A stretch of 64,000 nt of DNA from JANQEU01 sp965601455 (GCA_965601455.1 OZ271831.1:4092001-4156000), one strand, 5' to 3'. Shown: positions 42,917-52,610, counted from the first letter of the stretch. Notes: generated from the sequence alone by a model not told the origin. Made by a program: numbers and translations.

Positions 42917-43465
42917 ATGTCTATTGATGACTGTTACCGTTTAGGTCATGTTATCAAAACACATGGATTAAGAGGTGAAGTTGATATCTTCCTTGATGTA
43001 GACTTCCCGGATCGATATGAAAATATGGAATCGGTTTTCCTTGAACGACGAGGAAAATTGATTCCTTTTTTTATTTCTCATCTACAACTACTTGATAACA
43101 AAGCCCTGGTAAAATTTGAGGACATTGAGAGCCTTGAATCCGCAAAGGAACTTACCGGTTCGGTTCTTTACCTCCCAATTGATCAGCTTCCTTCACTCGG
43201 TCCGGATGAATACTACTTCCATGACCTCGTTGGGTTTCAAATGATTGATGGCGACCAAGAAATTGGAATTATTGAACAGCTTTATCAGCCGTCCTCTCAA
43301 TACCTTGCGTCGATTAAGGTAAATGAGCATGAAGTATTAATCCCACTCGAAGATGGCATTATTGAAAATGTTGATATCAAGAGGAAAGTGATTATAGTCA
43401 ACCTTCCAGATGGGCTCCTGGATGTATATCTTTCTCCGGAGGAAAATAAAAAATCGGAGGAATAA
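42917..43465 (+). CDS. rimM: 16S rRNA processing protein RimM
   Basis: Assists maturation of the 30S head together with S19. The 182 residues contain the N-terminal RimM domain (YRLGHVIKTHGLRGEVDIF at 7-25) and the C-terminal PRC-barrel (YYFHDLVGFQMIDG near 100, LIPLEDGIIENVDI near 145). Size is normal. It overlaps trmD by one base, and the order rpsP-rimM-trmD-rplS is the standard bacterial operon. Confidence 0.96.
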   Translation: MSIDDCYRLGHVIKTHGLRGEVDIFLDVDFPDRYENMESVFLERRGKLIPFFISHLQLLDNKALVKFEDIESLESAKELTGSVLYLPIDQLPSLGPDEYYFHDLVGFQMIDGDQEIGIIEQLYQPSSQYLASIKVNEHEVLIPLEDGIIENVDIKRKVIIVNLPDGLLDVYLSPEENKKSEE

Positions 43466-44142
43466 TGCGGTTAGATATTATTACTTGCCTACCTGAACTA
43501 TTCAGAGGTCCGATGGATCAGAGTATCGTGAAACGTGCTGGCGAAAAAGGTCATGTAGACATACAAATACATGATCTGAGAGCATACAGCACAAATAAAC
43601 ACCGAACCGTAGACGACTATGCCTATGGCGGTGGGGCTGGAATGGTTCTGATGATTGAGCCGATCGACCGATGCATAAGCAACCTAAAGTCTGAAAGAGA
43701 CTATCAGGAAATCATTTACCTAAGTCCCGATGGAGAATTGTTTGATCAGAAAATGGCAAATGAGCTTTCCTTATCCGGAAATATTATCATGCTTTGTGGA
43801 CATTACAAGGGAGTAGACGAAAGAGTTAGACAACATTTAATTACAAGGGAAATTAGCATCGGGGATTACGTTCTAAGTGGTGGCGAGCTAGCTGCTATGG
43901 TCGTATCAGATGCCATCATCCGATTGATTCCAGGTGTATTGAATGATGAATCCAGTGCACTTAGCGATAGTTTCCAGGATGGTTTATTGGCTCCCCCGGT
44001 TTACACCCGGCCTGCGGAGTACAAGGGCTGGAAAGTTCCGAAAATTCTTCAATCCGGTCATGAACGAAAGATTGACGAGTGGAGACACGAACAATCCATA
44101 AACCGTACCTCCAGTAGAAGACCGGATCTTTTGGATGAGTAA
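43465..44142 (+). CDS. trmD: tRNA (guanine-37-N1)-methyltransferase TrmD
   Basis: Methylates G37 next to the anticodon to prevent frameshifting. The 225 residues form a SPOUT trefoil-knot enzyme: DDYAYGGGAGMVLMIEP near 49-65, YLSPDGELFDQ near 88, LCGHYKGVDERV near 111-122 and ISIGDYVLSGGELAAMV near 130-146 for SAM binding. The C-terminal helical domain (PAEYKGWKVPKILQSGH) recognises tRNA. There is no Zn or MTase fusion. It follows rimM with a one-base overlap. Confidence 0.97.
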   Translation: MRLDIITCLPELFRGPMDQSIVKRAGEKGHVDIQIHDLRAYSTNKHRTVDDYAYGGGAGMVLMIEPIDRCISNLKSERDYQEIIYLSPDGELFDQKMANELSLSGNIIMLCGHYKGVDERVRQHLITREISIGDYVLSGGELAAMVVSDAIIRLIPGVLNDESSALSDSFQDGLLAPPVYTRPAEYKGWKVPKILQSGHERKIDEWRHEQSINRTSSRRPDLLDE

Positions 44143-44185
44143 ATTTATTTGATCATCTCTAGGTGCATTTAATTTCTAAATCTCC

Positions 44186-44193
44186 TATATTTG
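44186..44193 (+). promoter_or_regulatory. Probable internal promoter -7 element for rplS
   Basis: TATATTTG, a full TAnnTTTG match, in the trmD-rplS gap, 39 bases before the rplS ATG. It rules against the upstream in-frame start at 44191, which would lie inside it. Confidence 0.5.
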
Positions 44194-44232
44194 CACTCCT
44201 TTTTGAAAACAGGGGTTAATCGATTTAAGATC

Positions 44233-44586
44233 ATGAGCGAACTATTGAAACTGGTTGAAGAAGAAAGCAAGGCAACAAGGGAAAGCATGCCTGACTTTGG
44301 TCCAGGTGATACTGTAAACGTACACTACAAAATTAAAGAGGGTAACAAAGAGCGTATCCAGCAGTTTCAGGGTACTGTTATCCAAAGGAAAAATAAGAAT
44401 ACTAACGGCGAGACTTTTACTGTAAGAAAAGTTTCAAGTGGTGTTTCCGTGGAAAGAATATTTCCTATACTTACCCCCAATATCGATAAGCTCGAAGTGA
44501 TTCGAAGAGGAAAAGTAAGAAGAGCCAAGATTTATTACTTGCGAGCACTGAAAGGTAAGCAGGCAAGGATCAAGGAAAAACTCTGA
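44233..44586 (+). CDS. rplS: 50S ribosomal protein L19
   Basis: Large-subunit protein at the 30S-50S interface. The 117 residues carry the L19 marks: FGPGDTVNVHYKIKEGNKER near 22-41, QQFQGTVIQRK, SSGVSVERIFP near 67-77, and KVRRAKIYYLR near 93-103. The start at 44233 (MSELLKLVEEES) gives the normal length; an ATG at 44191 adds 14 residues that overlap a promoter element. It is the last gene of the rpsP operon, followed by a strong terminator. Confidence 0.97.
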   Translation: MSELLKLVEEESKATRESMPDFGPGDTVNVHYKIKEGNKERIQQFQGTVIQRKNKNTNGETFTVRKVSSGVSVERIFPILTPNIDKLEVIRRGKVRRAKIYYLRALKGKQARIKEKL

Positions 44587-44608
44587 TCAAAGGACTAAAA
44601 AACTACTT

Positions 44609-44641
44609 AAGCCGACCACCATTCAGTGATCGGCTTTTTTT
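44609..44641 (+). terminator. Intrinsic terminator after rplS, directly before dapF
   Basis: AAGCCGA/TCGGCTT with an inner CAC/GTG pairing and seven T. The T run ends only four bases before the dapF ATG. Confidence 0.9.
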
Positions 44642-44645
44642 ATTT

Positions 44646-45410
44646 ATGAAGTTTTCAAAATACCAGGGCACAGGAAACGACTTTGTAATGATCGATAACC
44701 GGGAATTATCATTTCCAAAAACCGATCCACTACTTATTCAACGTATTAGCGACCGAAGGATAGGCGTTGGCTCCGATGGGGTAATACTGATCGAAAATGA
44801 TACGGAAGTTGATTTCAACATGATTTACTACAACTCCGATGGCAGTCAAAGCCTTTGTGGTAATGGAAGTCGATGTGCCATAGCCTTTGCCCGAAAGCTT
44901 GACATGATTGGAACATCCACGCGTTTTCGTACTACTGATGGTATTCACAAGGGTAGAATTGAAGGTTCTCAGATTTACTTTCAATTACATGACATTAAAG
45001 AGGTAGAAGTATTAGATGATTCATATTTCATCGAAAACGGATCTCCACATTATGTGCAGTTTGTCGGTAATCTTGAAGAAACAGATGTTGTAGGAGAAGG
45101 TCGGAAGGTTCGATACAGCGATAGCTTCAAACCAAATGGGACCAACGTCAATTTCGTCCAACTACAGACTGATAACCTTTTTGTAAGAACCTACGAAAGA
45201 GGAGTAGAAAATGAAACGCTTTCATGCGGCACTGGAGTGACAGCTTCTGCCATTGCGGCATCATTTCAAGGCGCGTCCAGCCCAATTGACATAAAAACAT
45301 TAGGTGGCACGCTTTCTGTGTCCTTCAATAAGGTCAATGATCAACTTTTCGAAGAAGTATTTTTGGCGGGACCCGCTACTCATGTTTTTGATGGAGAAAT
45401 CACTATCTGA
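44646..45410 (+). CDS. dapF: Diaminopimelate epimerase
   Basis: Converts LL- to meso-diaminopimelate for lysine and peptidoglycan synthesis. The 254 residues show both halves of the epimerase fold: FSKYQGTGNDFVMIDN at 3-18, the first catalytic cysteine in SLCGNGSRC near 73-81, PNGTNVNFVQ near 160, and the second cysteine in TLSCGTGVTASA near 197-208. The ATG is four bases after the T run of the rplS terminator, so there is no room for a separate promoter between them; its transcript must come from read-through or from a promoter upstream of that hairpin. secA follows after 69 bp. Confidence 0.97.
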   Translation: MKFSKYQGTGNDFVMIDNRELSFPKTDPLLIQRISDRRIGVGSDGVILIENDTEVDFNMIYYNSDGSQSLCGNGSRCAIAFARKLDMIGTSTRFRTTDGIHKGRIEGSQIYFQLHDIKEVEVLDDSYFIENGSPHYVQFVGNLEETDVVGEGRKVRYSDSFKPNGTNVNFVQLQTDNLFVRTYERGVENETLSCGTGVTASAIAASFQGASSPIDIKTLGGTLSVSFNKVNDQLFEEVFLAGPATHVFDGEITI

Positions 45411-45479
45411 ACCTTACTTTTCTAAAAGAATCTTCATTGAAAAGAACTTAACTTTACGGACTTTAATTTAAGGCAAGCG

Positions 45480-48400
45480 ATGTTTGAATCAATTACCAAA
45501 GGGATAGCTAAAATTTTTGGGACAAAATCTGAAAGAGACCTCAAAGAGCTGTTCCCATTAGTAACTAAAATTAATGACGAGTACGCCAAGCTACACGATA
45601 TTTCCGATGACGCCCTACGAGGCAGAACAGGTGAATTAAAAGAGATCATCAACGAAAGACTGAAAAACATTGATGATCAAATCGCAGCCCTTCACAAGAA
45701 AGTAGAAGAAAATCCCGATCTCGACATAAACGAAAAGGATTCAATTTTTAAGGAGATTGATAATCTGGAGTCAAAAAGAGATGACGACCTGGAAGTTGTA
45801 TTGATGGAACTCCTTCCTCAAGCTTTTGCGGTAATTAAAGAAACAGCACAGAGATTTACCGAGAACGAACGTCTTGAAGTTGCCGCTACTCTTGAAGACA
45901 AACAACTTGCATCTACTAAATCCAATGTCGAGATAAAGGGCGAAACTGCGATCTGGCACAACAAATGGGAAGCAGCCGGGACCGAAGTGGAATGGAAAAT
46001 GGTACACTACGATGTTCAGCTGATAGGAGGTATCGTTTTACATCAAGGAAAAATATCAGAAATGGCAACTGGAGAAGGTAAAACACTCGTTGCCACCTTG
46101 CCAGCATATCTCAATGCCCTGGCTGGAAGAGGGGTTCACATAGTTACTGTGAATGATTACCTGGCTAGAAGAGATAGTGAATGGAATGCACCAGTGTTTG
46201 AATTTCATGGATTAAAAGTGGACTGCATTGATAAGTATCAGCCAAACTCCCCGGAAAGAAAAGCAGCGTACAAGTGCGACATTATTTACGGAACAAACAA
46301 TGAATTTGGTTTTGACTACTTGAGGGATAACATGTCCAGGTCGGTAGACGAATTGGTGCAGGGCAAACATCACTATGCCATGGTGGATGAAGTGGATTCA
46401 GTATTGGTTGATGACGCAAGAACACCGCTAATCATATCAGGACCAGTACCAAAAGGTGACGAACACGAATTCTACGAACTCAAACCCAGGATTCAAAAGT
46501 TAGTAGATGCTCAAAGAAAACTTATTCAAGAGTACCTTACTCAGGCGAAAAAGAACTTGAAAGATGGTAATGAAAAAGATGGTGGTTTGCCACTTTTCAG
46601 AGCATATCGTGGTCTACCAAAAAGTAAACCATTAATCAAGTATTTGAGTGAAACTGGTATTCGACAAGTGCTTCAGAAAACGGAGAACTTCTACTTACAG
46701 GACAATCAAAAGATGATGCCTGAGGCTGATGAACCATTATTTTTCGTAATTGACGAAAAGCAAAACTCCATTGACCTAACTGAAAAAGGCATAGATCTGA
46801 TAACCAGCGATGGAGAAGATGCCAAATTTTTTATTCTCCCGGATATAGCAGACGAAATCAACAAACTGGAAGCCGACACTTCGAAATCAGAAAGTGATAG
46901 ACTTAAAGCTAAAGAGGAACTAATAAAAGACTACAACACCAAATCCCAGCGTATCCATACCGTTAATCAACTGTTACGTGCCTATTGTCTTTATGATAAA
47001 GACACTGAATACATAGTGGTGGAGGATAAAGTTAAAATTGTCGACGAACAGACTGGTAGGGTGATGGAAGGTAGACGATATTCAGATGGATTGCACCAAG
47101 CCATTGAAGCCAAGGAAAACGTAAAGGTTGAAGACGCAACTCAAACCTACGCAACCATTACTCTTCAAAACTATTTCAGAATGTATCACAAACTCGCTGG
47201 TATGACAGGAACAGCTGAGACTGAAGCCGGTGAGTTTTGGGATATCTACAAACTGGATGTGGTCGTCATTCCTACCAATAAGCCCATTGTCAGAAAAGAC
47301 ATGGAGGATAAGGTTTATAAGACCATGCGAGAGAAGTTTAATGCGGTCGTTGATGAAATTGTAGAACTAACGGAAAACAATCGACCAGTTCTTGTTGGTA
47401 CAACATCAGTCGAAATATCTGAACTCCTAAGTCGAATGTTGAAGCTTCGTCACATCAATCACCAGGTTCTGAACGCAAAACAACATGCTAAAGAAGCTGA
47501 TGTGGTTGCAGAGGCTGGGAAACCAAAGACCGTTACCATAGCCACAAACATGGCCGGCCGGGGTACAGACATCAAGTTGACACCTGAAGCAAAGGAAGCC
47601 GGTGGACTGGCAATAGTCGGAACGGAAAGACACGAATCACGACGAGTAGATAGACAATTAAGAGGTCGATCCGGTCGACAGGGAGATGTTGGTTCTACGC
47701 AGTTCTTTGTGTCTTTGGAGGACAACCTGATGAGATTATTCCGATCTGATCGGATGGCTGGGATTATGGATAGACTTGGATTAAAGGAAGGCGAAGTAAT
47801 CCAGCATAGTATGATCACAAAGTCTATCGAACGAGCACAAAAGAAAGTTGAAGAAAATAATTTCGCGATCAGGAAAAGGCTCCTTGAGTACGATGACGTA
47901 ATGAATTCTCAACGAGAAGTTATCTACACCAGGAGGAAAAATGCCCTGCATGGGGAGCGACTTCAGCTTGATATCATGAATATGCTTTATGATACCTGTG
48001 AAGACATCGCAATCAATGCAAAGATCGATAATAACCTTGATAGCCTTAAACTAAACATCATTGCTACCTTAGGTCTGGATTTTCAAATCAATGAGGAGGA
48101 ACTTGAGAAAATTCCAGATAACCTATTGGCTGAAAAACTATACGAAGAAGCCTATTCTGCTTACCAGGGTAAAAATGGAAACATCGCTCAAAAGGCCAAT
48201 CCCATTCTGAAGCAACTTCATCTGACCAAAGGAGCTACAGTTGAAAATGTACTAGTTCCCTTTACGGATGGCAAGAAACAAATCGGAGTATCTGTTAACC
48301 TTCAGCGAGCAGTTGACAATGATTCGCGTGAGGTGATCACTGAAATGGAAAAAATGATCACTTTGGCAATCATTGATCAAACATGGAAGGAGCACCTTAG

Positions 48401-48836
48401 GGAAATGGATGACTTGAAGCAATCGGTTCAAAATGCTGTTTATGAGCAGAAAGACCCATTGTTGATCTACAAGTTTGAAGCATTTGAGCTCTTTAAAAGA
48501 TTTATTGGTAAAGTAAATGAAGATACTATCTCCTTCCTTATGAAGGCAGATATTCCAATTCAGCAGGCGGATGAAGTCCGAGAGGCACAAAAACAACGTA
48601 CTCGACAGAACTACAAAGAAACGAAAGAAGAAAGCACTTCTGCACTGGCATATAATGACCCAACAGGTAATCGACCTCCTGCTCAAAAAAGTGCTCCAGT
48701 AAAATCACAAAAAGTAGCAAGTCGTAACCAACGAGTATCCGTGCAATACAGCGATGGAACCGTAAAGAAAGATGTGAAATATAAAGTGGTTGAGGCCGAC
48801 CTCAGGGATAACAAATGCGTGATTATAGAATCCTGA
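45480..48836 (+). CDS. secA: Preprotein translocase ATPase SecA, without the C-terminal zinc motif
   Basis: ATPase motor of the Sec pathway. The 1118 residues include Walker A ATGEGKT near 197, the DEVDSVLVDDARTPLIISG Walker B region near 302, preprotein cross-linking and helical-wing domains, and the NMAGRGTDIKL and RQLRGRSGRQGD motifs of the second helicase domain near 685 and 720. It has an extra region around 340-480 compared with E. coli (901 residues), as in other Bacteroidetes. The usual C-terminal CPCGSGKKYK zinc motif is replaced by a different ending (RVSVQYSDGTVKKDVKYK) without the cysteine set. The next gene overlaps the 3' end by 22 bases. Confidence 0.97.
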   Translation: MFESITKGIAKIFGTKSERDLKELFPLVTKINDEYAKLHDISDDALRGRTGELKEIINERLKNIDDQIAALHKKVEENPDLDINEKDSIFKEIDNLESKRDDDLEVVLMELLPQAFAVIKETAQRFTENERLEVAATLEDKQLASTKSNVEIKGETAIWHNKWEAAGTEVEWKMVHYDVQLIGGIVLHQGKISEMATGEGKTLVATLPAYLNALAGRGVHIVTVNDYLARRDSEWNAPVFEFHGLKVDCIDKYQPNSPERKAAYKCDIIYGTNNEFGFDYLRDNMSRSVDELVQGKHHYAMVDEVDSVLVDDARTPLIISGPVPKGDEHEFYELKPRIQKLVDAQRKLIQEYLTQAKKNLKDGNEKDGGLPLFRAYRGLPKSKPLIKYLSETGIRQVLQKTENFYLQDNQKMMPEADEPLFFVIDEKQNSIDLTEKGIDLITSDGEDAKFFILPDIADEINKLEADTSKSESDRLKAKEELIKDYNTKSQRIHTVNQLLRAYCLYDKDTEYIVVEDKVKIVDEQTGRVMEGRRYSDGLHQAIEAKENVKVEDATQTYATITLQNYFRMYHKLAGMTGTAETEAGEFWDIYKLDVVVIPTNKPIVRKDMEDKVYKTMREKFNAVVDEIVELTENNRPVLVGTTSVEISELLSRMLKLRHINHQVLNAKQHAKEADVVAEAGKPKTVTIATNMAGRGTDIKLTPEAKEAGGLAIVGTERHESRRVDRQLRGRSGRQGDVGSTQFFVSLEDNLMRLFRSDRMAGIMDRLGLKEGEVIQHSMITKSIERAQKKVEENNFAIRKRLLEYDDVMNSQREVIYTRRKNALHGERLQLDIMNMLYDTCEDIAINAKIDNNLDSLKLNIIATLGLDFQINEEELEKIPDNLLAEKLYEEAYSAYQGKNGNIAQKANPILKQLHLTKGATVENVLVPFTDGKKQIGVSVNLQRAVDNDSREVITEMEKMITLAIIDQTWKEHLREMDDLKQSVQNAVYEQKDPLLIYKFEAFELFKRFIGKVNEDTISFLMKADIPIQQADEVREAQKQRTRQNYKETKEESTSALAYNDPTGNRPPAQKSAPVKSQKVASRNQRVSVQYSDGTVKKDVKYKVVEADLRDNKCVIIES

Positions 48837-49318
48837 TATTTGCGTTCATAGTAGCATGTAAGGCACCATCCTCAGTTACGCAGCAATCGTCAACTTACTA
48901 CGAAGACCTTAGTGTACACCGAGTAAAGACCGAATCGACTAGCATCGTACAACCTGAGAAGTCCATTGCGCCAGCAACTTCAATTGAAGATATTCAGGGA
49001 CATATTTTGAATGAACTTGACAGTGTTAATAAGATTATAGTTGCAGAAAATACCACTAAACAATGGGATGGTTTTAGAATTCAGGTTTACACAGGCAATA
49101 GCCGACAGCGTGCTCAGGAAATACTCTCTGCTTTAAAAAATACATATCCGGAATATGAATCAAGCATGACCTATTATCAACCGAGTTATCGGGTAAAGAT
49201 TGGCTATTTCTTTGATAGGCTGGAAGCGTCAAAGGTTTACAGTCAAATGAAAGAAGTGTACCCCAGGGCTATGCTTCTTCCTGAAAAACTTAGTTTGCCA
49301 AAAGTCGATGATGAATAA
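48815..49318 (+). CDS. SPOR-domain lipoprotein
   Basis: A 167-residue envelope protein. The N-terminal lipobox-like VACK near residues 13-16 suggests a lipoprotein. The C-terminal 80 residues match a SPOR domain, which binds denuded peptidoglycan glycan: GFRIQVYTGNSRQRAQEILS near 86-105 and SYRVKIGYFFDRLEASKVYS near 128-147. It overlaps the end of secA by 22 bases and the next gene by 11 bases, so the three are coupled. A cell-wall role is inferred from the domain. Confidence 0.85.
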   Translation: MRDYRILIFAFIVACKAPSSVTQQSSTYYEDLSVHRVKTESTSIVQPEKSIAPATSIEDIQGHILNELDSVNKIIVAENTTKQWDGFRIQVYTGNSRQRAQEILSALKNTYPEYESSMTYYQPSYRVKIGYFFDRLEASKVYSQMKEVYPRAMLLPEKLSLPKVDDE

Positions 49319-50504
49319 TCTCGCATCGAAAATTCAGAGTTTATCGGAAAAATACTGGGAAAACACCAGAGATGTTCGCCGACACATCCACCGGAACCCA
49401 GAACTATCCTTTAAAGAACATGAGACCTCCTCGTATATCCTAAAGGAGCTTAATTCATATGGAATTGAGAATGCAAAAATCATTTCAAATACCGGGGTCG
49501 TATTTGACTTGGTAGGCGATCAACCCGGACCACTAATCGCGTTAAGAGCTGATATTGATGCTTTACCTATAAAGGAGGAAAATCAAACCGATTACCGGTC
49601 CGAAATCGAAGGCGTAATGCATGCCTGCGGGCATGACGTCCATACTGCCAGTTTACTGGGAGCCGCAAGGATTCTAAATCAATTAAAAGATCAACTCCCC
49701 GGGACTATTCGTTTCATATTCCAACCTGGAGAAGAAAAACTTCCCGGTGGTGCTTCTCTCTTGATCAAAGAAGGAGTCCTTGAAGATCCAAAACCATCAA
49801 CTATTCTTGGACAACATGTTATGCCTCTCCTACCTGTGGGTAAAATTGGTTTTCGAAAAGGGGAGTACATGGCCAGCGCTGATGAAATATACCTAACTGT
49901 GAAAGGAAAGGGTGGTCACGCTGCAATGCCGGAAAGAAATATAGACCCTGTCCTAATTACATCACACATCATTACTGCCCTTCAACAGGTTGTAAGCAGG
50001 AATGCCAATCCAAAGATGCCTTCTGTTCTTTCCTTCGGAAAAGTAATTGCAAATGGTGCCACAAATGTTATCCCAGAGCAGGTCTTATTGGAAGGAACCT
50101 TTCGAACGTTCAATGAGGAATGGCGCTTTGAAGCACATAAAAAAATCAAGTCGATTTGTAATGGAATTGCCTCGGCCATGGGGGGAGAATGTGATATAGA
50201 CATTCGAGTAGGTTACCCCTTTCTTTCCAATAATGAAGAATACACCAAGAGAAATATCAAACGGGCTGAGGCATACATGGGAAAGGAAAACGTAATCGAA
50301 CTTGACCGATGGATGGCGGCGGAAGATTTTGCATTCTACTCCCATCAGGTTGATGCTTGTTTCTACAGATTGGGTACACGAAACGAAGAGTTAGGAATAA
50401 CCTCAAACGTTCATACCTCCACATTCGATATTGATGAGAACGCTATTAAATATGGAATGGGATTAATATCCTATCTTGCAGCCTCGGAATTAATAGAGCA
50501 GTAA
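49308..50504 (+). CDS. M20 family metallopeptidase/amidohydrolase
   Basis: Zinc-dependent amidohydrolase of the hippurate hydrolase/N-acetyl-amino-acid deacetylase type. The 398 residues show RADIDALPIKEE near 80-91, HACGHDVHTASLLGAA near 105-120 with Cys/His metal ligands, FQPGEEKLPGGA near 141-152 with the catalytic Glu, and the dimerisation domain between about 185 and 295 starting at VKGKGGHAAMPE. The C-terminal WMAAEDFAFY gives the last metal-ligand region. Cytoplasmic, no signal. The first two codons are both ATG. It overlaps the SPOR gene and is followed 11 bp later by a Na/Pi transporter gene. Confidence 0.92.
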   Translation: MMNNLASKIQSLSEKYWENTRDVRRHIHRNPELSFKEHETSSYILKELNSYGIENAKIISNTGVVFDLVGDQPGPLIALRADIDALPIKEENQTDYRSEIEGVMHACGHDVHTASLLGAARILNQLKDQLPGTIRFIFQPGEEKLPGGASLLIKEGVLEDPKPSTILGQHVMPLLPVGKIGFRKGEYMASADEIYLTVKGKGGHAAMPERNIDPVLITSHIITALQQVVSRNANPKMPSVLSFGKVIANGATNVIPEQVLLEGTFRTFNEEWRFEAHKKIKSICNGIASAMGGECDIDIRVGYPFLSNNEEYTKRNIKRAEAYMGKENVIELDRWMAAEDFAFYSHQVDACFYRLGTRNEELGITSNVHTSTFDIDENAIKYGMGLISYLAASELIEQ

Positions 50505-50515
50505 CCTACCCTCCC

Positions 50516-52228
50516 ATGGACTTCGGAATTCTAGACTTTCTTAACCTTTTTGGAGCTCTTGGATTCTTCATCTTCGGAATGAAAGTGATGAGCGAAGGAA
50601 TTCAAAAAGTGGCAGGTTCCAAGATGAGGTCCATTCTAAGCTCCATGACTTCCAACCGAATTAAAGGAGTATTTACTGGTTTTACAATTACGAGTTTAGT
50701 CCAATCCTCCTCTGCTACTACTGTTCTTGTCGTCAGTTTTGTTAATGCAGGCTTGCTTTCGCTGGTGGAGTCCATTGGTGTTATCATGGGAGCAAATATT
50801 GGCACTACTTTGACCGCATGGCTAATCGCTGTTATTGGGTTCAAAGTAAAAATTTCTACCTACGCGCTTCCAATCATAGCCATTGGCTTTCCATTAATTT
50901 TCTTTAACAGAGAACGAGCAAGGTTTTGGGGAGAAGTCTTGGTCGGATTCGCTTTACTTTTCATGGGACTATCCTATATGAAGGAAACAGTACCCGACCT
51001 AAACGCGAATCCAGAAATCCTGGCTTTTCTTTCAAACTATACCAATCTTGGCTTTGTATCCACCTTGATTTTCGTAGCTATCGGTACCATCATGACCATT
51101 ATTCTTCAGTCCTCAAGTGCCACAATGGCCTTGACGTTGGTGATGGCAAATAATGGATGGATATCATTTGAGTTAGCGGCAGCTATGGTTCTGGGTGAAA
51201 ATATCGGAACCACTATAACGGCAAATCTTGCAGCACTGGTGGCCAACGTACATGCGAAAAGAGCGGCATTTGCTCATTTCATCTTTAATATATTCGGGAC
51301 CATATGGATTGTGATAATCCTTAGCCCTGTACTAAGATTGATCAGCAATTACATGGTCTCTTCTGGAATTGATTCACCTTTCTTGGTGGCAGCCAGTATA
51401 CCAATAGGTTTATCAATATTCCATACTTCTTTCAATATAGCCAACACGGCTCTTTTAATCGGGTTTACCAAAAACATCGCCAATCTGGTAACTCGTTTGA
51501 TTAAGCCCCGTGGTGATGAGGAATTTCGCTTGGCTTATATCAGTGCTGGATTAATGAATACAGCAGAATTATCAATTGAGGAGGCCAGAAAGGAAACCAT
51601 TCGGTTTGGCGAGATGATCATGAGAATGGCTGAGACTTTCAAGAAACTATTGCGTAGTAACAAACCCCAAAAACAGAGTAAACTAATCAAACAGATCATC
51701 CAATATGAGGAAATGGCAGACAGGATGGAAGAAGAGCTGTCCAAGTACCTCCTGGAGGTGTCTGTCGATGGCACGTTGAGTGCTGAAGCGACAAGAAGGG
51801 TATCTGGCCTATTTAGTATCATCAATGAACTAGAACGTGTATGTGATATTTACTTCCAGATGTCACAGGATGTTCAAAATCGTATCGATGATGATCTGGA
51901 GTTTACCCAAAAACAAATGACCAATCTCAATGTAATGGTGCAACTCGTTGAGGATTCCTTACATATCATGATGGATAACATGGAGGCCAAACCACCAATC
52001 AACATCGATAGAGCAATGGCTAAGGAGAAAAGCATCAATCAGTTGAGAGATCAATTGCGTAGTGACCAAATAAGAGACATCAATAAAAACAAATACAACG
52101 CAAAAACAGACGGTTTGTATAAAGATGTTTTCCATCTCTGTGAAAAACTCGCAGATCATGTAATCCATGTAAGTGAAACTCTTGCCGGCGACCGGGAGAT
52201 CAAGAACATCACTGAAAGCGCAAAATAG
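50516..52228 (+). CDS. Na/Pi cotransporter family protein with PhoU-like tail
   Basis: Sodium-coupled phosphate transporter of the NptA/PNaS family. The 570 residues have two inverted copies of the family repeat, each with QSSSAT: VQSSSATTVLVVSF near 61-74 and LQSSSATMALTL near 198-209, with about eight membrane segments, then a PhoU-like helical cytoplasmic domain from about 340 to 550. It is the last gene of the run from secA with tight spacing. The genes following are envelope proteins. Phosphate uptake or homeostasis is the likely role. Confidence 0.92.
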   Translation: MDFGILDFLNLFGALGFFIFGMKVMSEGIQKVAGSKMRSILSSMTSNRIKGVFTGFTITSLVQSSSATTVLVVSFVNAGLLSLVESIGVIMGANIGTTLTAWLIAVIGFKVKISTYALPIIAIGFPLIFFNRERARFWGEVLVGFALLFMGLSYMKETVPDLNANPEILAFLSNYTNLGFVSTLIFVAIGTIMTIILQSSSATMALTLVMANNGWISFELAAAMVLGENIGTTITANLAALVANVHAKRAAFAHFIFNIFGTIWIVIILSPVLRLISNYMVSSGIDSPFLVAASIPIGLSIFHTSFNIANTALLIGFTKNIANLVTRLIKPRGDEEFRLAYISAGLMNTAELSIEEARKETIRFGEMIMRMAETFKKLLRSNKPQKQSKLIKQIIQYEEMADRMEEELSKYLLEVSVDGTLSAEATRRVSGLFSIINELERVCDIYFQMSQDVQNRIDDDLEFTQKQMTNLNVMVQLVEDSLHIMMDNMEAKPPINIDRAMAKEKSINQLRDQLRSDQIRDINKNKYNAKTDGLYKDVFHLCEKLADHVIHVSETLAGDREIKNITESAK

Positions 52229-52282
52229 TCGTAACCTCGATGGCTTTTTTGTAAATTGTGGTTGTAATTAAAAACAAACACT

Positions 52283-52606
52283 TTGATCAAGATCATTGAC
52301 AAATTGACCGCCTACCTCCAGGTAAGAGGGGAGCAATTGAAGCTCGAAATCATGGCCAAAGTCGCCAAAATACTAGCGGTAGTCATTGTCTTTATTCTAC
52401 TGGCATTGATCGGATTTTTCTTTCTCCTTTTGGCAGGAATTGCACTTTCTGAATACCTTAACACGTTATTAGACAGTACATTCTATGGGTATCTGATCGT
52501 AAGTGGTTTGATCTTATTGATCATGATTACTTTGATCTCACTTCTGAAATCCGGTCGAATCCAATCCTGGTTGGAAAGTTTTATCCTGAAAATTGGAGAA
52601 GATTAA
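52283..52606 (+). CDS. Phage-holin-family (DUF1469-like) membrane protein
   Basis: A 107-residue protein with two membrane segments (about 28-55 and 70-93) preceded by an amphipathic helix KLTAYLQVRGEQLKLEIMAK, the usual layout of the Phage_holin_3_6/DUF1469 family. Chromosomal members are not phage proteins and often sit with YtxH-like genes. It starts with TTG at 52283; the next in-frame ATG would remove the amphipathic helix. The next gene begins 4 bp after its stop. Confidence 0.78.
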   Translation: MIKIIDKLTAYLQVRGEQLKLEIMAKVAKILAVVIVFILLALIGFFFLLLAGIALSEYLNTLLDSTFYGYLIVSGLILLIMITLISLLKSGRIQSWLESFILKIGED

Positions 52607-52610
52607 GATT

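Noticed and set aside
52283..52606. Holin-family protein as evidence of a prophage
   Set aside because: No other phage gene is nearby, and this family is common as a chromosomal membrane protein in Bacteroidetes.
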